Source: Phymatolithon calcareum
Taxonomy: Eukaryota > Rhodophyta > Florideophyceae > Hapalidiales
Reading direction: 5' to 3'
Assembly: GCA_977006965.1 (NCBI GenBank)
Contig: OZ345362.1
Span: 1,860,001 to 1,924,000 of the forward strand
Length of the DNA stretch: 64,000 nucleotides
Position numbers and translations under genes: made by a program. Under the pieces are notes generated by a model. It did not search any database and was not told the DNA's origin. It saw only the letters and a list, made by a program, of their open reading frames with translations. The first letter of the stretch is position 1; each line of letters begins with the position of its first letter. This document shows, in pieces, positions 1-10,283 of the stretch.

Positions 1-1258
1 CAAATAAGAAGAAAGACTGGGAGATAATAGCCGATTCAAGGACTTCGAGGAGAAGAGTAGGATGCTGGTGGACGTTGTCCAGTTGATCCTGAAGCATAAG
101 CGCTCTCTCGTACAGCTTTGTCATAGCATCAGACCAAGTGTCGCATTCTGACTTAAAGCTTGTTATTTTCAGGTTTCGCCATTCCCTGAGGTTTGCAGCC
201 ATGTTGGAGCTGCTATACGACCAAGTAAATAGCTTTTTAAAAGCTGCTTCTAAGGTCGGTACCTGCTGGAATACTTCATTGTAGAAGAAGCGACCAGCGA
301 GAGAATGGGTCTCAATCATATTCATCAAACACTCTAGGCCTTCTGCGGCGTTAAGACCACATAAATGGGCCTGAGCGTAGTATACCGCTTGATGTCTAGC
401 AAGACTGTGAAGGTCTGATTTTCTTCCTGTGTACCGAGATCCACGGGCAGAGTAATATTTGGCCATATCTCCAGGTCTGCCTCTGAATGGACGCCTTATC
501 GGTAATAGAGTCACTCGTGAGTTGGTTTGAGATCTTATATTGGAAATATTTCCGTTCGATCGTTGACCATAAAGTGGTTGCGAAGTTGGAGCACCCACTT
601 GAGTGTTTGAAGCCGAAAACGGGGCGATATTGAAGCTTTGACCGTCCGGGGGAGGATTCAGAGATACATCTCTGGGCACACGGTCAGGAAGTTGAGAGTA
701 CGCTGGTTGCATGTTTCGCGCGGTGTTACTTCCTTGACCGTGGGCATGATGTTGATTATGAGCGACCCTCTGGAAGCGTAATGGCTCGAAACCATTTGAA
801 TTACTTAAAGAAGGTCCTTGTGGCTGCCCGTTAAACTGACGTGCTTCGTTTGGGGGTCGATCGTTTGATGGTTCCAAAGGTTGTGGAACATCATGCGCTT
901 GTGGCGGAGATGGAGGTGCACTGATCGTTGCTGATCTAAGCTGCTCATCTTGAAGATGCTGTTGGGACAGAGCTGGAAAAAGGAATTTACATAGTAGAGA
1001 GTGCAGTCCTTCTTCCATGTCACTGTCCGATGGATCAGGGATGTGTACCCCTTTTTCCAAGAGCAACTTGTACAAGGCAAATACGTATGTTTGCGAACAC
1101 TCTAAAAGAGGGTTGAAACGTATTGTCCCACGAGTGTCCCTGAGAATCTCTTCTGTAGAGGAATCATACAGGTATCTTATCATAGGATCACGAATATCAA
1201 TATCGGCGGGGTGTGTGGGATTATCATCTTGTATCCATTGGGGAACAGGAGTTGTCAT
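1..1258 (-). CDS. Gag-like ORF of a probable retroelement, 3' part outside window
   Basis: An open frame of 419 codons runs from the ATG at 1256-1258 through the left edge with no stop; I checked every codon. The first ~230 residues are low-complexity, rich in Pro, Gln, Asn and Ser. The later part is helical and Leu/Ala-rich, with segments such as LECLMNMIETHSLAGRFFYN and AAFKKLFTWSYSSSNMAANL, which look like the capsid region of retrotransposon Gag proteins. No zinc knuckle, protease or RT is reached before the edge. The AT-rich sequence upstream contains no LTR I can recognise. An uncharacterised host gene is the alternative. The open frame is seen; the Gag assignment is inference from composition and the mobile-element neighbourhood. 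Confidence 0.55.
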   Translation of the reverse strand, partial: MTTPVPQWIQDDNPTHPADIDIRDPMIRYLYDSSTEEILRDTRGTIRFNPLLECSQTYVFALYKLLLEKGVHIPDPSDSDMEEGLHSLLCKFLFPALSQQHLQDEQLRSATISAPPSPPQAHDVPQPLEPSNDRPPNEARQFNGQPQGPSLSNSNGFEPLRFQRVAHNQHHAHGQGSNTARNMQPAYSQLPDRVPRDVSLNPPPDGQSFNIAPFSASNTQVGAPTSQPLYGQRSNGNISNIRSQTNSRVTLLPIRRPFRGRPGDMAKYYSARGSRYTGRKSDLHSLARHQAVYYAQAHLCGLNAAEGLECLMNMIETHSLAGRFFYNEVFQQVPTLEAAFKKLFTWSYSSSNMAANLREWRNLKITSFKSECDTWSDAMTKLYERALMLQDQLDNVHQHPTLLLEVLESAIISQSFFLF

Positions 1259-1803
1259 GATGATATTGTCAGTGTTGACAGAATTGTTGTTTGTTATATT
1301 GTATCATAAAATTAATCCAACTTTAGAATCTTTTTTTTAGCAGGAATGTTTTTTTTAAAAAAAGATTTAAAAGTTATCAGCTAGATAGAGCTGATGCTGA
1401 ATTACAGCTGGAAATTTTATTTCAACAAAAATCTTATTCTTGATATGTTTCGACACGAAATTGTCACGTGAATTGAAGATGATGCCTTAATTAATGGTGG
1501 ATAGGTGATTGATACTAATGACCGGTGGATGAAGTTTGAAATGGTGGAAACGTGACTGGCGGTAAACGTGCGAGCGGCGGTTTCCAACGGTGATTGGCTA
1601 CTTGTCTTTTATCTGATTGTCGATTCACTTTTTGTCCGTGAACAAAGAGAAAGCAACAAAATTTGTTAGAATCCTCTTCTGTCCAGAAGTCACAATTCTT
1701 TAAAGAAATAAATCAGTAAAGAAAGGGACTTTCTCCAAAATTGATCGTCAAGCAGATAAACTTGCTTATTCTTATACGGTGGTTGGTAGGTTGGTGGGTT
1801 GGT
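1259..1803. other. Non-coding stretch upstream of the Gag-like ORF
   Basis: AT-rich sequence with homopolymer runs around 1330-1365 and no convincing ORF. It may hold the promoter or a 5' LTR of the element to its left, but no direct repeat partner lies in the window to prove an LTR. Confidence 0.4.
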
Positions 1804-2311
1804 GAATGGATGAATGGATGAATGGATGAATGGATGAATGGATGAATGGATGAATGGATGAATGGATGAATGGATGAATGGATGAATGGATGAATGGATG
1901 AATGGATGAATGGATGAATGGATGAATGGATGAATGGATGAATGGATGAATGGATGAATGGATGAATGGATGAATGGATGAATGGATGAATGGATGAATG
2001 GATGAATGGATGAATGGATGAATGGATGAATGGATGAATGGATGAATGGATGAATGGATGAATGGATGAATGGATGAATGGATGAATGGATGAATGGATG
2101 AATGGATGAATGGATGAATGGATGAATGGATGAATGGATGAATGGATGAATGGATGAATGGATGAATGGATGAATGGATGAATGGATGAATGGATGAATG
2201 GATGAATGGATGAATGGATGAATGGATGAATGGATGAATGGATGAATGGATGAATGGATGGATGGATGGATGGATGGATGGATGGTTGGTTGGTTGGTTG
2301 TTTGGTTGGTT
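1804..2311. repeat. Compound minisatellite: 57 x GAATGGAT, 6 x GGAT, then GGTT units
   Basis: The 8-bp unit GAATGGAT is repeated 57 times without visible variation (1804-2259, 456 bp). It is followed by six GGAT units (2260-2283), four GGTT units (2284-2299), one GTTT and two more GGTT. The 8-mer is two related tetramers, so the array probably grew from a GGAT tetranucleotide repeat. The minus strand reads as a His-Pro-Phe-Ile-His-Ser-Ser-Ile repeat in open frames, a by-product of the repeat rather than a gene. Confidence 0.95.
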
Positions 2312-3079
2312 GGTGGGTGCGTAGTTTTGGTGTTTTAGATTTGATTTGCAAATGTCGTCCAAAAGACCAGTAGTGAAAGGCGGGATAAGCCAGCAAAGTC
2401 TTCTTGACCTTGCCACTTTACTTATCCCTGCCGAGTCTGCTATTCAGGACTCAGCAGGTTGCTTATGTACTGCTCTGAAGAGCTACAGTACTGGGGAGCT
2501 GCAGAACTTGGGGAACTGCTGAACTAGACTACCTAATCCGTACATTGTTACCGTAAACGTAAACGCGGGAGAAATAGTACCAGAAAAGGGCGTGAAGGAG
2601 TGTGTCTGCATTTGCAGAGTGCCTTGGTTCCCATCCTGGGAAACTTTCCATGCGCCGTGTATGTCAGCTCCATGACACTTATCTCCAAAATAGAAAAATT
2701 GATCTTACTGTGCGAAGCACAGCTTTTGGGATATTTTACTTAGTGATACGTTACAGTACGTTATTAGGAGCACACAAAAAAGAGGGAAGACCTGGGCCAC
2801 AGTCATGTTCCGTGTTCCACACCGTGGCAACGCACGGAGCTTCGGCATTTGGTGTCAATCATAACTTGCACGCGACCCAAGCATTCATCACCCGTGCCGG
2901 TGTTGTCCTGCTTTCGGGCGCTGTTCTGATACACTCGTGTTGTTATCATATGCACCCCCAATTTGATGATCGTGAATAGTTGCGAACACGCCTGGCGATT
3001 GATGAAGGTTCGTTGATATACCAAATGTGCAAAACAGTATAACACGAGATCGCCATTAGAAATATAGAGCGCGGTCAGT
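2312..3079. other. No gene recognised
   Basis: Unique sequence with overlapping short ORFs on both strands that use non-ATG starts and show no domain or compositional signature of coding. Confidence 0.4.
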
Positions 3080-3952
3080 GGAATGTTAGAGGGGGAGTAA
3101 AGCAAACCCCTTTTATACCCTCCCAGTGATTGCCTTGCGCGTATGAAACACTGAAAATGTATCATAGAAGTATGTGAGAAATAGAAGAATAGCTGTAAGT
3201 CTTTCGCGACCATTACGAGTTCGTAATGTGAGCGAGGCTCTCGCTGCAGATCCATTTCGTGGTGAGAATAAATGGAATTAATATTTTCTGGTACTCGATG
3301 TGCACTGTGCACAAATCGGCCATGGCGCATGATTTATAGTTTTCGCAAATATTATTCTTCGTGTCAGACTTTTGAAATGTCTCAGATGCCTCGAGCTCTT
3401 GCTTCGTTGCAATCGGCAGGCGGTGGTGAGGTTCAAGATTCTATTACCGTTCGGCGAGTGCGAGCTATATGGACCCTTCGGAAATATCATCTGACTCCAG
3501 CTCATCGTCAAGTGCACGGGTTGCGAGCAGGGCCGGAAATTGCAAAGGAGACCGCCGTGGCTACACGATTCCGATACGCAAGAAATGTCCATCACCAAAT
3601 CCCAAATCGAGTCCTGTGAAAAACAGCCTATCGCAGAAAACCACGTAGCCGGATTTTCAAAATTTATTCCCACCCGGCCTAATTGCACACATCAGACCTG
3701 TGCCAGCTAAAGCAGACTTTACTGCACAGTCCATGCATTGTAAATCTCCATCTAGACGTCGAAGTCGCCCTGGCACTTCCCTATTGGAAAACGACCAACT
3801 TCGTCCTACTCATACCCCCGTGAGCACCTAATTTTAACATTACATTTTTGATACTGCCAAATTCTCATAATTTACCTGGCACAACTCTTGCGTCTTTTTT
3901 GCTTTACTTTATGTAACATAAAATTTTTGCTTTACTCCCCCTCTAACATTCC
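3080..3952. mobile_element. Candidate DNA transposon or MITE with 27-bp perfect inverted repeats
   Basis: The 27 bases at 3080-3106 (starting GGAATGTTAGAGGGGGAG) recur exactly as reverse complement at 3926-3952, enclosing 819 bp. No obvious target-site duplication flanks the repeats (left flank TCAGT, right flank CCTGG). The interior has only short overlapping ORFs, none resembling a transposase. A non-autonomous element is the simplest reading; a simple inverted duplication cannot be excluded. Confidence 0.55.
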
Positions 3953-5006
3953 CCTGGTCCTAGCAATGATATGCGACCAGTTCTGCATTGCACGAGTACA
4001 GCCTATTCGAATTATACCAGTGGGTGTGGCTAATGATGGGATGTGCGGCTAATCGTGGGAAATGGAATTTGTATCATAAAAGTAATATGGATTCTTAATT
4101 TGAGAGTTTTAGTTCTTCAAAAACCCTTTATTTTCGGCCTTCTATTGAGAATTGTGCCAAAACGTTTGACACGTCATTGCTGAAAATGGATCCAGTGCAT
4201 TGTATGTGACTTATTCTACCGCCATGCATATTTTCGCCCATAAATTCGAAAATGGGCGGGAGCTGTGATCCTCTTCTCCTCCTCCACTCTAGTGCACTCC
4301 AATAGTGCAATCTCCACATAACCAGAGGCGCAGAACAACTAGATTCGTGCACAGCGCATCGCTCGATGTACGGTTGTTAGGATGCACCAGTCGTTTGTGC
4401 TGTGCACTTTCGTGCATATGTCAAAAAAAGTAGTAGAAATTTCATCCCACTATTACCCACACTGCGGCCTAAAATAGCAATTTCGTGTATGTTACATAAA
4501 AAGTGTAAAATAATAGCACCGCAAACTTTTTGGATGTCAGAATGTGTGCAATGCTGTAGTAGCTATGCCTATCAAATATATTTTGCGTTTGACGGAAAAT
4601 GGATATTTTTTCTTTTAAATTACTGAAAAAATCCCATAATTACCCGCACATGCTGTATAGATAGATCATGTCAAACTTTCAAGAAGCTATTTAATACCTC
4701 TTGCCTCCGAAACACGAAGACAGAATACTGTACATGTTAACACCCTACCGTTTTCATATTGCTCCTCCCCAGCAAGGGATGCTCCAGAATGGATACATTT
4801 GAGCACTCCTCTTCCTGTAGCCTATGTATATTTTTGGAATGGTCATGCAGTCCGATATGTTCCGTTTTTGTCCAGGAAACGAAGGTTTTAGTCGACGAGG
4901 AACTGCATGTACTTTTATGAATCTCGCATTTTGGGGAAAAAGATGTCATTGCGGTGAATAATACGTCCAGGATGAATTGAGATCCGTAGCTGAACCTGCG
5001 AGTCCT
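3953..5006. other. No gene recognised
   Basis: AT-rich sequence with ORFs under 80 codons and no recognisable domains. It may include decayed interior of the piggyBac-like copy that ends at about 5244. Confidence 0.35.
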
Positions 5007-5244
5007 CTACATCATCTAAACGAAAAGGCACATTCGGACACGAAAAACGCCACTTTGCTTGTACCTTTGCACAAGGTACACCAAATCACCCCGAACCTTC
5101 GCATCAGGGATGCGTGTACGCGAAGAAGGGCGCAAAAATCCTCAACGAAGTATTGCGATATGCGGGAGACTGGTAACAAAAATTATTTTACTGTGTCCCC
5201 ATAAACCTCAATGTTTGCAGTATGAATTTTTGCAGTACGAGAGG
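5007..5244 (+). mobile_element. Fragment of a piggyBac-like element end, diverged from 14722-14960
   Basis: Read forwards, this stretch resembles the reverse complement of the left end of the element at 14.7 kb. Shared segments include CTACATCATCT-AACGAA, GACACGAAAA, GCTTTGCTTGTA-type words, ATTATTTTACTGTGTCCC and a terminal GCAGTACGAG. The TTAA expected next to the terminal repeat is missing, so the end is damaged. No transposase frame remains to its left. Confidence 0.5.
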
Positions 5245-5813
5245 CAAACTGGGATTAAAAAATACTTGTGCAAGCTTTTGTAAACCGCCGCTCGTACAAA
5301 AACTCTCTGGATTCGCTCACTGGTGTCACAACTTTGCACCCAACCACGGTCTCCAAAAACGAAACGGCTGTCGTCAACCACGTCGGTTATTGCCATGCCA
5401 GTATCTCATCCGCGTACACCACCCGGACTGCTCTACAAATCTCTTCTGCAGTACGCCGCCCGGCAACGGGGAATAAGAGGTACACTTGTGTGTCTTCAAG
5501 GGGACGCCATTTGTGGAGCCGTAGACCAAACCGTTCCCTAACACATTTCAGCGAAGTATGTTTTTTCGCTTATTTTCTGGCTGCCGCCTTACTGTAAGGA
5601 AAAAATTAAAAATTTATATCGTACTTTTCCGTGCCGTGATAAACATCGCAGACAGATTAGTTTTTAAAAATTCTGAAGATCCCAGAAGTTCCTTTTCTAT
5701 AAGTCACTGCAGTGCGCTTTTCACAATGCCTACATACACAAATCCTAATATGATTGGCTCCAGATTTAATTTCGCAGCAATGATTTTGAAAATCGGCCCA
5801 AAAATGATGCATG
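5245..5813. other. No gene recognised; left flank of the LTR element
   Basis: Short overlapping ORFs only. The last bases (5804-5813) form half of an 18-bp palindrome into which the LTR retrotransposon inserted. Confidence 0.4.
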
Positions 5814-6256
5814 TGTAAGAATGTCGTGCAGCTTGTAGGTTTAAAGTTGCGCAGGACGTCTTCTTAGAGAGTGCAGAAGGTGTTTGTGTTTAACGAGGAA
5901 AAGGAGCGCGGGTATCCGGTACGTGAAGTGTTTGTGTACCGGTCCCTTTAATGTGTGTGAACCAGGTCCTCGATATTGGAAGAGAGGAAAACGGTCATCC
6001 CTCGTGGATGAGTTGTCAGAAGTACTAATCAGTCCGCTATGTATCTCATTCCTCGTGTATAGGACGAGTGGAAGGAGCGAAAACCTATTTTAACACCATT
6101 TTAGCCATTGCGTATCACACATCACGAAAGACGCTAAGCCGAGAAGCGGAGATATTGCTGAGTGCCGAGTACTGCCAGGATGACCAGAAGTGTGTTGTAC
6201 AAGTGCACAGAGACACGTGTAGACATCCTGTCAGGCAGTGTTGATACATTCTTACA
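5814..6256 (-). repeat. LTR (3' LTR relative to element transcription)
   Basis: 443 bp, nearly identical to 11740-12182, with TG...CA ends and 10-bp terminal inverted repeats. The pol reading frame runs into it and stops at 6115. Confidence 0.95.
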
Positions 6257-8517
6257 TCCCCCCGGTAAGCTTGAGGTACGGAATGATGCGTGTGTAGTGT
6301 GTCCGTTGCGTTCGAAGGCGGAGCCGCGGTCACATCAGGAGGGAGAAGGGGAGACTGGGTACCAAAGTACTGTCGAACAAATTGGGAGTGAACATTCCCG
6401 TGGCGCACGACGCCGTGAGGGGTAGTTGTCGTTACTCCGCATAGATTGTTAGCACTGTTGTAGGATACCAATTTCCAAATGCCCGTATTGTAAGTCCGTA
6501 ATGCCTGAGAAGTACCTTTGTTCGGCGGAATACGTATATAGACCAACGAGCCGAGCGGTACAGCGAAAGGAACGCGACCCAAGTTGGCCGTACGCTCCTG
6601 TTGTTGATGATAGTTCTGGAGTCGCACAGATGCATCGGCCCAAGCGGCACGGATATGAGTGGACAGCGTGGCACGGTAAAGCGCTATAGACGGCCGGTCT
6701 TCGCGCTGGTCCGACAGGAATAATGTGTTTACGGCCGGAAGACGCGGGGTCCAGCCATGAGTAAGCAGCCAAGGCGTTTCGCCTGTGGAGGAGTGAACAG
6801 CCGTGCGTAGCGCAAACACGATGCCAGGGAGGTACGACGTCCAGCTATGCTCGGAGCCCTCGAGAAGTCGGGCGATTGAGTCCTGTACAGAACGGTTTGC
6901 GCGCTCCACGAATCCTTGCGATTCGGAATGATGGGGTGGCCCTTTTTCGTACCTCGAACCACTGCTATGTACCGCAGCGCGCATCTCCGAAGTCCATAGT
7001 TCGGGCGCACTATCGGCATACGATTCAGCGCAAGTCCAGCCCTCCAGCGCCCAGCGCTGGGTGTAGGCCGCAGCCAGAGTTCGGCCATTGCTCGTTTTGA
7101 GTGGTACTACGACTAACCACTTGGAAAAGTGATTGACCAGGACGAACATATACTTAAAACCGTCGGGGTCAGCTGGCCGAGGGCCAACGACGTCCATGGA
7201 CATGCGATGGTGTAAATGCTGCGCGGGTGTAGATCGAAGAAGACCAGTGCGGTGCGCCATCGCGTTGCGGGAATTGCAGCGGTGGCAGTGAGTGACGATG
7301 ATGCGCGCGTCACGGTACATCCCCGGCCAGTAGCATGACTCTTGTAACCGGCGAACAGTCTTCACTACGCCGTGGTGACCGACATCGCCCGCGTCATGAT
7401 GGATGTGCAAGAACTGTAGGCGATACTCGTAGGGAATAACGATGCGGACCGAAGCAGAGCCTGACTCAATGTAGCACAGGAGATCATTGAAGACGCCCAG
7501 GTTGGGTAGGACCCGCCTCCAGACGGAAGGACGGATTGTTCTGCGGACAGTGACGGCTTTGGCGCGAAGTGCAGGAGATGCAAGCCAGTATTGCGGCAAG
7601 TAAAGTGCTGATGCAAATAAAAGACAAAGCGGGTCCTGTAGCTGTGAAAGCCGCATAGAATCGAGTGAGATAGCTCGCAGCGGATACGGAACGGGCGGAG
7701 CAAAAGCAGGCGGAGAGGGGACAGTCGTGATGGCAGTGAGGGCAAATGGTTGCGCGGGGACGTCGTGGTGGGTTTGACGAGACGTAGAAAGCGTGAGATT
7801 TGCAGAGTAAGGGGCTCTCGAAAGTGCATCGGAGACCACGTTCTCTTTCGCAGATACATGAATTGGTCGGAATCGGAAACTCTGAATCTGTAAAGACCAA
7901 CGAAGGAGCTTGGTGTTGATGTTCTTCGCGGAACTTAACCAGGTGAGCGATTGTGCATCTGTGAACCACACAAAGGTGCGGCCATATAGATACACGCGCA
8001 GTTTGCGCAAGGCAAATACCAAAGCAAAGCACTCTTTTTCCGGTGTGGTCCAGTCGGTTTCAGCGCCTCGGAAGGCATAGCTGAGAAACTGCAGGGGACG
8101 CAGAACATTGTTGCCATCATACTGTTGAAGCACAACACCGACACCGACCTCAGACGCATCCGTAGAGAGGACGAATTCCTTCGACCAGTTGGGATAGGCG
8201 AGTACATCTGCAGACGCGAGACAAGTACGCAACGTGTTGAACGTGGTTTCATGAGCCGTTGTCCATGTTAAATCCGCGTTTTTTCTGACTAATCGTTGAA
8301 GGGGGAGTGCCACGGTAGCAAAGTCCCGAAGAAAACGCCGGTAAAATCGAACCATTGCGAGAAATCTCCGAATAGCGGAAACGTCTGCCTTCGTCCCGTT
8401 GCTTGTGGTAGGTGACGGAAAGCTAGAAATCGCAGTCATGATGCGGCGCTGCGGACTGATGCCTTTCGAAGAGATGTGGTGACCCAAGAAAGGAATTTCC
8501 CGCAGGCAAAGTGGCAT
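6115..8517 (-). CDS. Pol, distal part: end of RT, RNase H and integrase
   Basis: 800 codons. It starts with the end of RT (FLGHHISSKGI, then RRFLAMVRFYRRF). RNase H follows at about residues 110-220 (STDASEVGVG, then a distal DALSRAP). The integrase has an HH-CC zinc module (HHDAGDVGHHG...CHRC) and a catalytic core with SMDVVG, a later YADSAPE and E in SESQGFVERAN. There is no chromodomain; the C-terminus is Pro-rich and continues into the LTR. The frame differs from the upstream pol ORF by one nucleotide, with the break inside RT. The first Met shown is only a frame boundary, not a believable start; translation would come from Gag-Pol. Confidence 0.9.
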   Translation of the reverse strand: MPLCLREIPFLGHHISSKGISPQRRIMTAISSFPSPTTSNGTKADVSAIRRFLAMVRFYRRFLRDFATVALPLQRLVRKNADLTWTTAHETTFNTLRTCLASADVLAYPNWSKEFVLSTDASEVGVGVVLQQYDGNNVLRPLQFLSYAFRGAETDWTTPEKECFALVFALRKLRVYLYGRTFVWFTDAQSLTWLSSAKNINTKLLRWSLQIQSFRFRPIHVSAKENVVSDALSRAPYSANLTLSTSRQTHHDVPAQPFALTAITTVPSPPAFAPPVPYPLRAISLDSMRLSQLQDPLCLLFASALYLPQYWLASPALRAKAVTVRRTIRPSVWRRVLPNLGVFNDLLCYIESGSASVRIVIPYEYRLQFLHIHHDAGDVGHHGVVKTVRRLQESCYWPGMYRDARIIVTHCHRCNSRNAMAHRTGLLRSTPAQHLHHRMSMDVVGPRPADPDGFKYMFVLVNHFSKWLVVVPLKTSNGRTLAAAYTQRWALEGWTCAESYADSAPELWTSEMRAAVHSSGSRYEKGPPHHSESQGFVERANRSVQDSIARLLEGSEHSWTSYLPGIVFALRTAVHSSTGETPWLLTHGWTPRLPAVNTLFLSDQREDRPSIALYRATLSTHIRAAWADASVRLQNYHQQQERTANLGRVPFAVPLGSLVYIRIPPNKGTSQALRTYNTGIWKLVSYNSANNLCGVTTTTPHGVVRHGNVHSQFVRQYFGTQSPLLPPDVTAAPPSNATDTLHTHHSVPQAYRGDVRMYQHCLTGCLHVSLCTCTTHFWSSWQYSALSNISASRLSVFRDV
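6257..6266 (-). promoter_or_regulatory. Polypurine tract
   Basis: On the minus strand ACCGGGGGGA lies directly upstream of the 3' LTR's TGTAAG, where plus-strand DNA synthesis of an LTR element is primed. Confidence 0.7.
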
Positions 8518-10283
8518 TTTGGCAGTTTTAACTGACAGTTGACTTTGGAGAGTTGGTCAAAAACAGACTGAAGATCAATCAGGTGTTGTTCAAACGAAGC
8601 ACTGTACACAATGATATCATCGAGGTATACCAAAGCGCAATGAAAGTGCAGAGATCCTAGTACGGAGTCCATGATGCGCTGGAAAAGCGCGGGACCATTG
8701 CAGACCCCAAAAGGTAGCCTTGTCCACTGCCAATGCCCACGAGAAGACGGGAAGGCCGTTTTGGGACGCGAGGCTGGATGGAGAGGTAGTTGGTGAAATC
8801 CCGCGGCTGCATCCAAGGTAGAAAAGTAGGATGCACCGTGAAGACGGTCCAGTGTATCATCCAAGCGGGGTAACGTGTACGCATCTTCTACCGTTACAGC
8901 GTTCAAACGACGGTAGTCAAGACAGAAGCGTATTCCACCATTAGGTTTTGCAGCAAGGACGATAGGGAAGCTCCAAATAGATGTAGACGGCTCGATCAAC
9001 CCCTCGCGCTGCAAGTGTTCAGTATGCTCGTCGATGAAACGGTGGGCAAGTGGGTGGCGCCGACGGGGAGAACATTTGATTGGCTTTGCGGTACCGGTCT
9101 CGATACGCACCGCTGGTACATTGACCATGACATCCGGATAATCGGGGTCGTTAGCAAACGTAGAATTGTTGACAAGCAGGAGCTCGGTGAGTTGCTGATG
9201 CTGTACAAGGGAGAGTTGCTGGGAGAGATTATTCGTAAGATCCTGTTGTTGCATCCAGGCGCGTTGAGCGTGATTCAGTGGACGTTTCGGCCGCACAAGC
9301 TGGCCAACAGTATCAACATCGTCGTGCAGTTCGACATCGGCGACTGTCTGACGAGGATGGAGAGAAAGTGTTGTAGAGGCATTCGCATATGAGATGTGTC
9401 CGAGGGATAGCACGTCCGATGGGCCAGTGGGTACAAGCTGCGCAACACGAGCGTTTGCAGGGAGCTTGATTGCTTTGGAGCTCGGATTGTACATAAAGGC
9501 GAACAGTTGACTGTTTTCAACGCTTTCGAGAAGCGCTGTAGCCACGTGAACGCCAAAGGCTGTGTATGTTGTAGGGCGCGATTGCATTAGAGCTGAGTGC
9601 CCAACATGCCACGAGTTAGGCGAGAAGACCGGAACACGGGCCTGTTGGCCGGCTTGGATGACGATGTCGCGCGATAGACGTAACGTGTCAAGAGGCCGGC
9701 CGACAGACTGAAACGGAACTTCGGCGGAGGATTGGAATGGATCCATGGATGCAAAAGTGATGGACAGAGAATCCAGATCAATTTTCGCGCGCGTGGCCAG
9801 CAGAACATCCAAGCCTAGTATTAGATCGTAGGCGAGATTGCGCCCAATGAGGCAGTCGGCGGAGATGCAGAACGAATCAGAGACGCGAACAGGAACAGTA
9901 ACAATGCCCTGTAACGGTATTGTCTGACGAGCAGCGCTGTGCATGTGTATTGCAGTAGGGCGAGACACAAAGTGATGCCGTGACCGAGTTTGCAACTTGT
10001 GTAGTAAGCGAGATGAAATGCAACTCCGCTGTGCACCTGTGTCGATAAGGCAAGTGATGGCACGAATACCGTTATCGATGGAAGCACGAATGGTCGCGGA
10101 GAACATAGTCGTAGCATTCTGAAGCTGTGAGAAAGCCTGCGAGCCGCAAAAGAGCGCAGTGGTGTCAATGGAAATTTCCCACGGCCGAAGGCTAGGATCG
10201 TGATGAAGAGTGTCTAAATGTCCGGGCGCGACGACTGGGGAAGGTGGATGTGAAAGAGAGGAAGAAATCGAGCGGGCACTCAA
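8436..10283 (-). CDS. Pol, proximal part: aspartic protease and reverse transcriptase
   Basis: 615 codons. A retropepsin motif CLIDTGAQRSC (active-site DTG) lies near residue 80, with a flap and ILGLDVL downstream. RT begins near residue 400 with AKPNGGIRFCLDYRRLN and carries FSTLDAAAGF, LPFGVCNGP and catalytic YLDD near residue 550. There is no ATG at its start: the frame is open from 10340 and overlaps the end of gag, so expression must come from a -1 frameshift. The frame stops at 8436, just after the point where homology passes to the next frame. Confidence 0.92.
   Translation of the reverse strand: MSARSISSSLSHPPSPVVAPGHLDTLHHDPSLRPWEISIDTTALFCGSQAFSQLQNATTMFSATIRASIDNGIRAITCLIDTGAQRSCISSRLLHKLQTRSRHHFVSRPTAIHMHSAARQTIPLQGIVTVPVRVSDSFCISADCLIGRNLAYDLILGLDVLLATRAKIDLDSLSITFASMDPFQSSAEVPFQSVGRPLDTLRLSRDIVIQAGQQARVPVFSPNSWHVGHSALMQSRPTTYTAFGVHVATALLESVENSQLFAFMYNPSSKAIKLPANARVAQLVPTGPSDVLSLGHISYANASTTLSLHPRQTVADVELHDDVDTVGQLVRPKRPLNHAQRAWMQQQDLTNNLSQQLSLVQHQQLTELLLVNNSTFANDPDYPDVMVNVPAVRIETGTAKPIKCSPRRRHPLAHRFIDEHTEHLQREGLIEPSTSIWSFPIVLAAKPNGGIRFCLDYRRLNAVTVEDAYTLPRLDDTLDRLHGASYFSTLDAAAGFHQLPLHPASRPKTAFPSSRGHWQWTRLPFGVCNGPALFQRIMDSVLGSLHFHCALVYLDDIIVYSASFEQHLIDLQSVFDQLSKVNCQLKLPKCHFACGKFLSWVTTSLRKASVRSAAS

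Noticed and set aside
1713-2416. Long minus-strand ORFs encoding a His-Pro-Phe-Ile-His-Ser-Ser-Ile repeat
   Set aside because: They are the translation of the 8-bp minisatellite, open in several frames because the unit has no stop; no flanking coding signal.
8480-8517. A second programmed frameshift inside RT
   Set aside because: No slippery heptamer is aligned with the frame and the break falls inside a conserved domain, so a mutation or base-call error is more likely.
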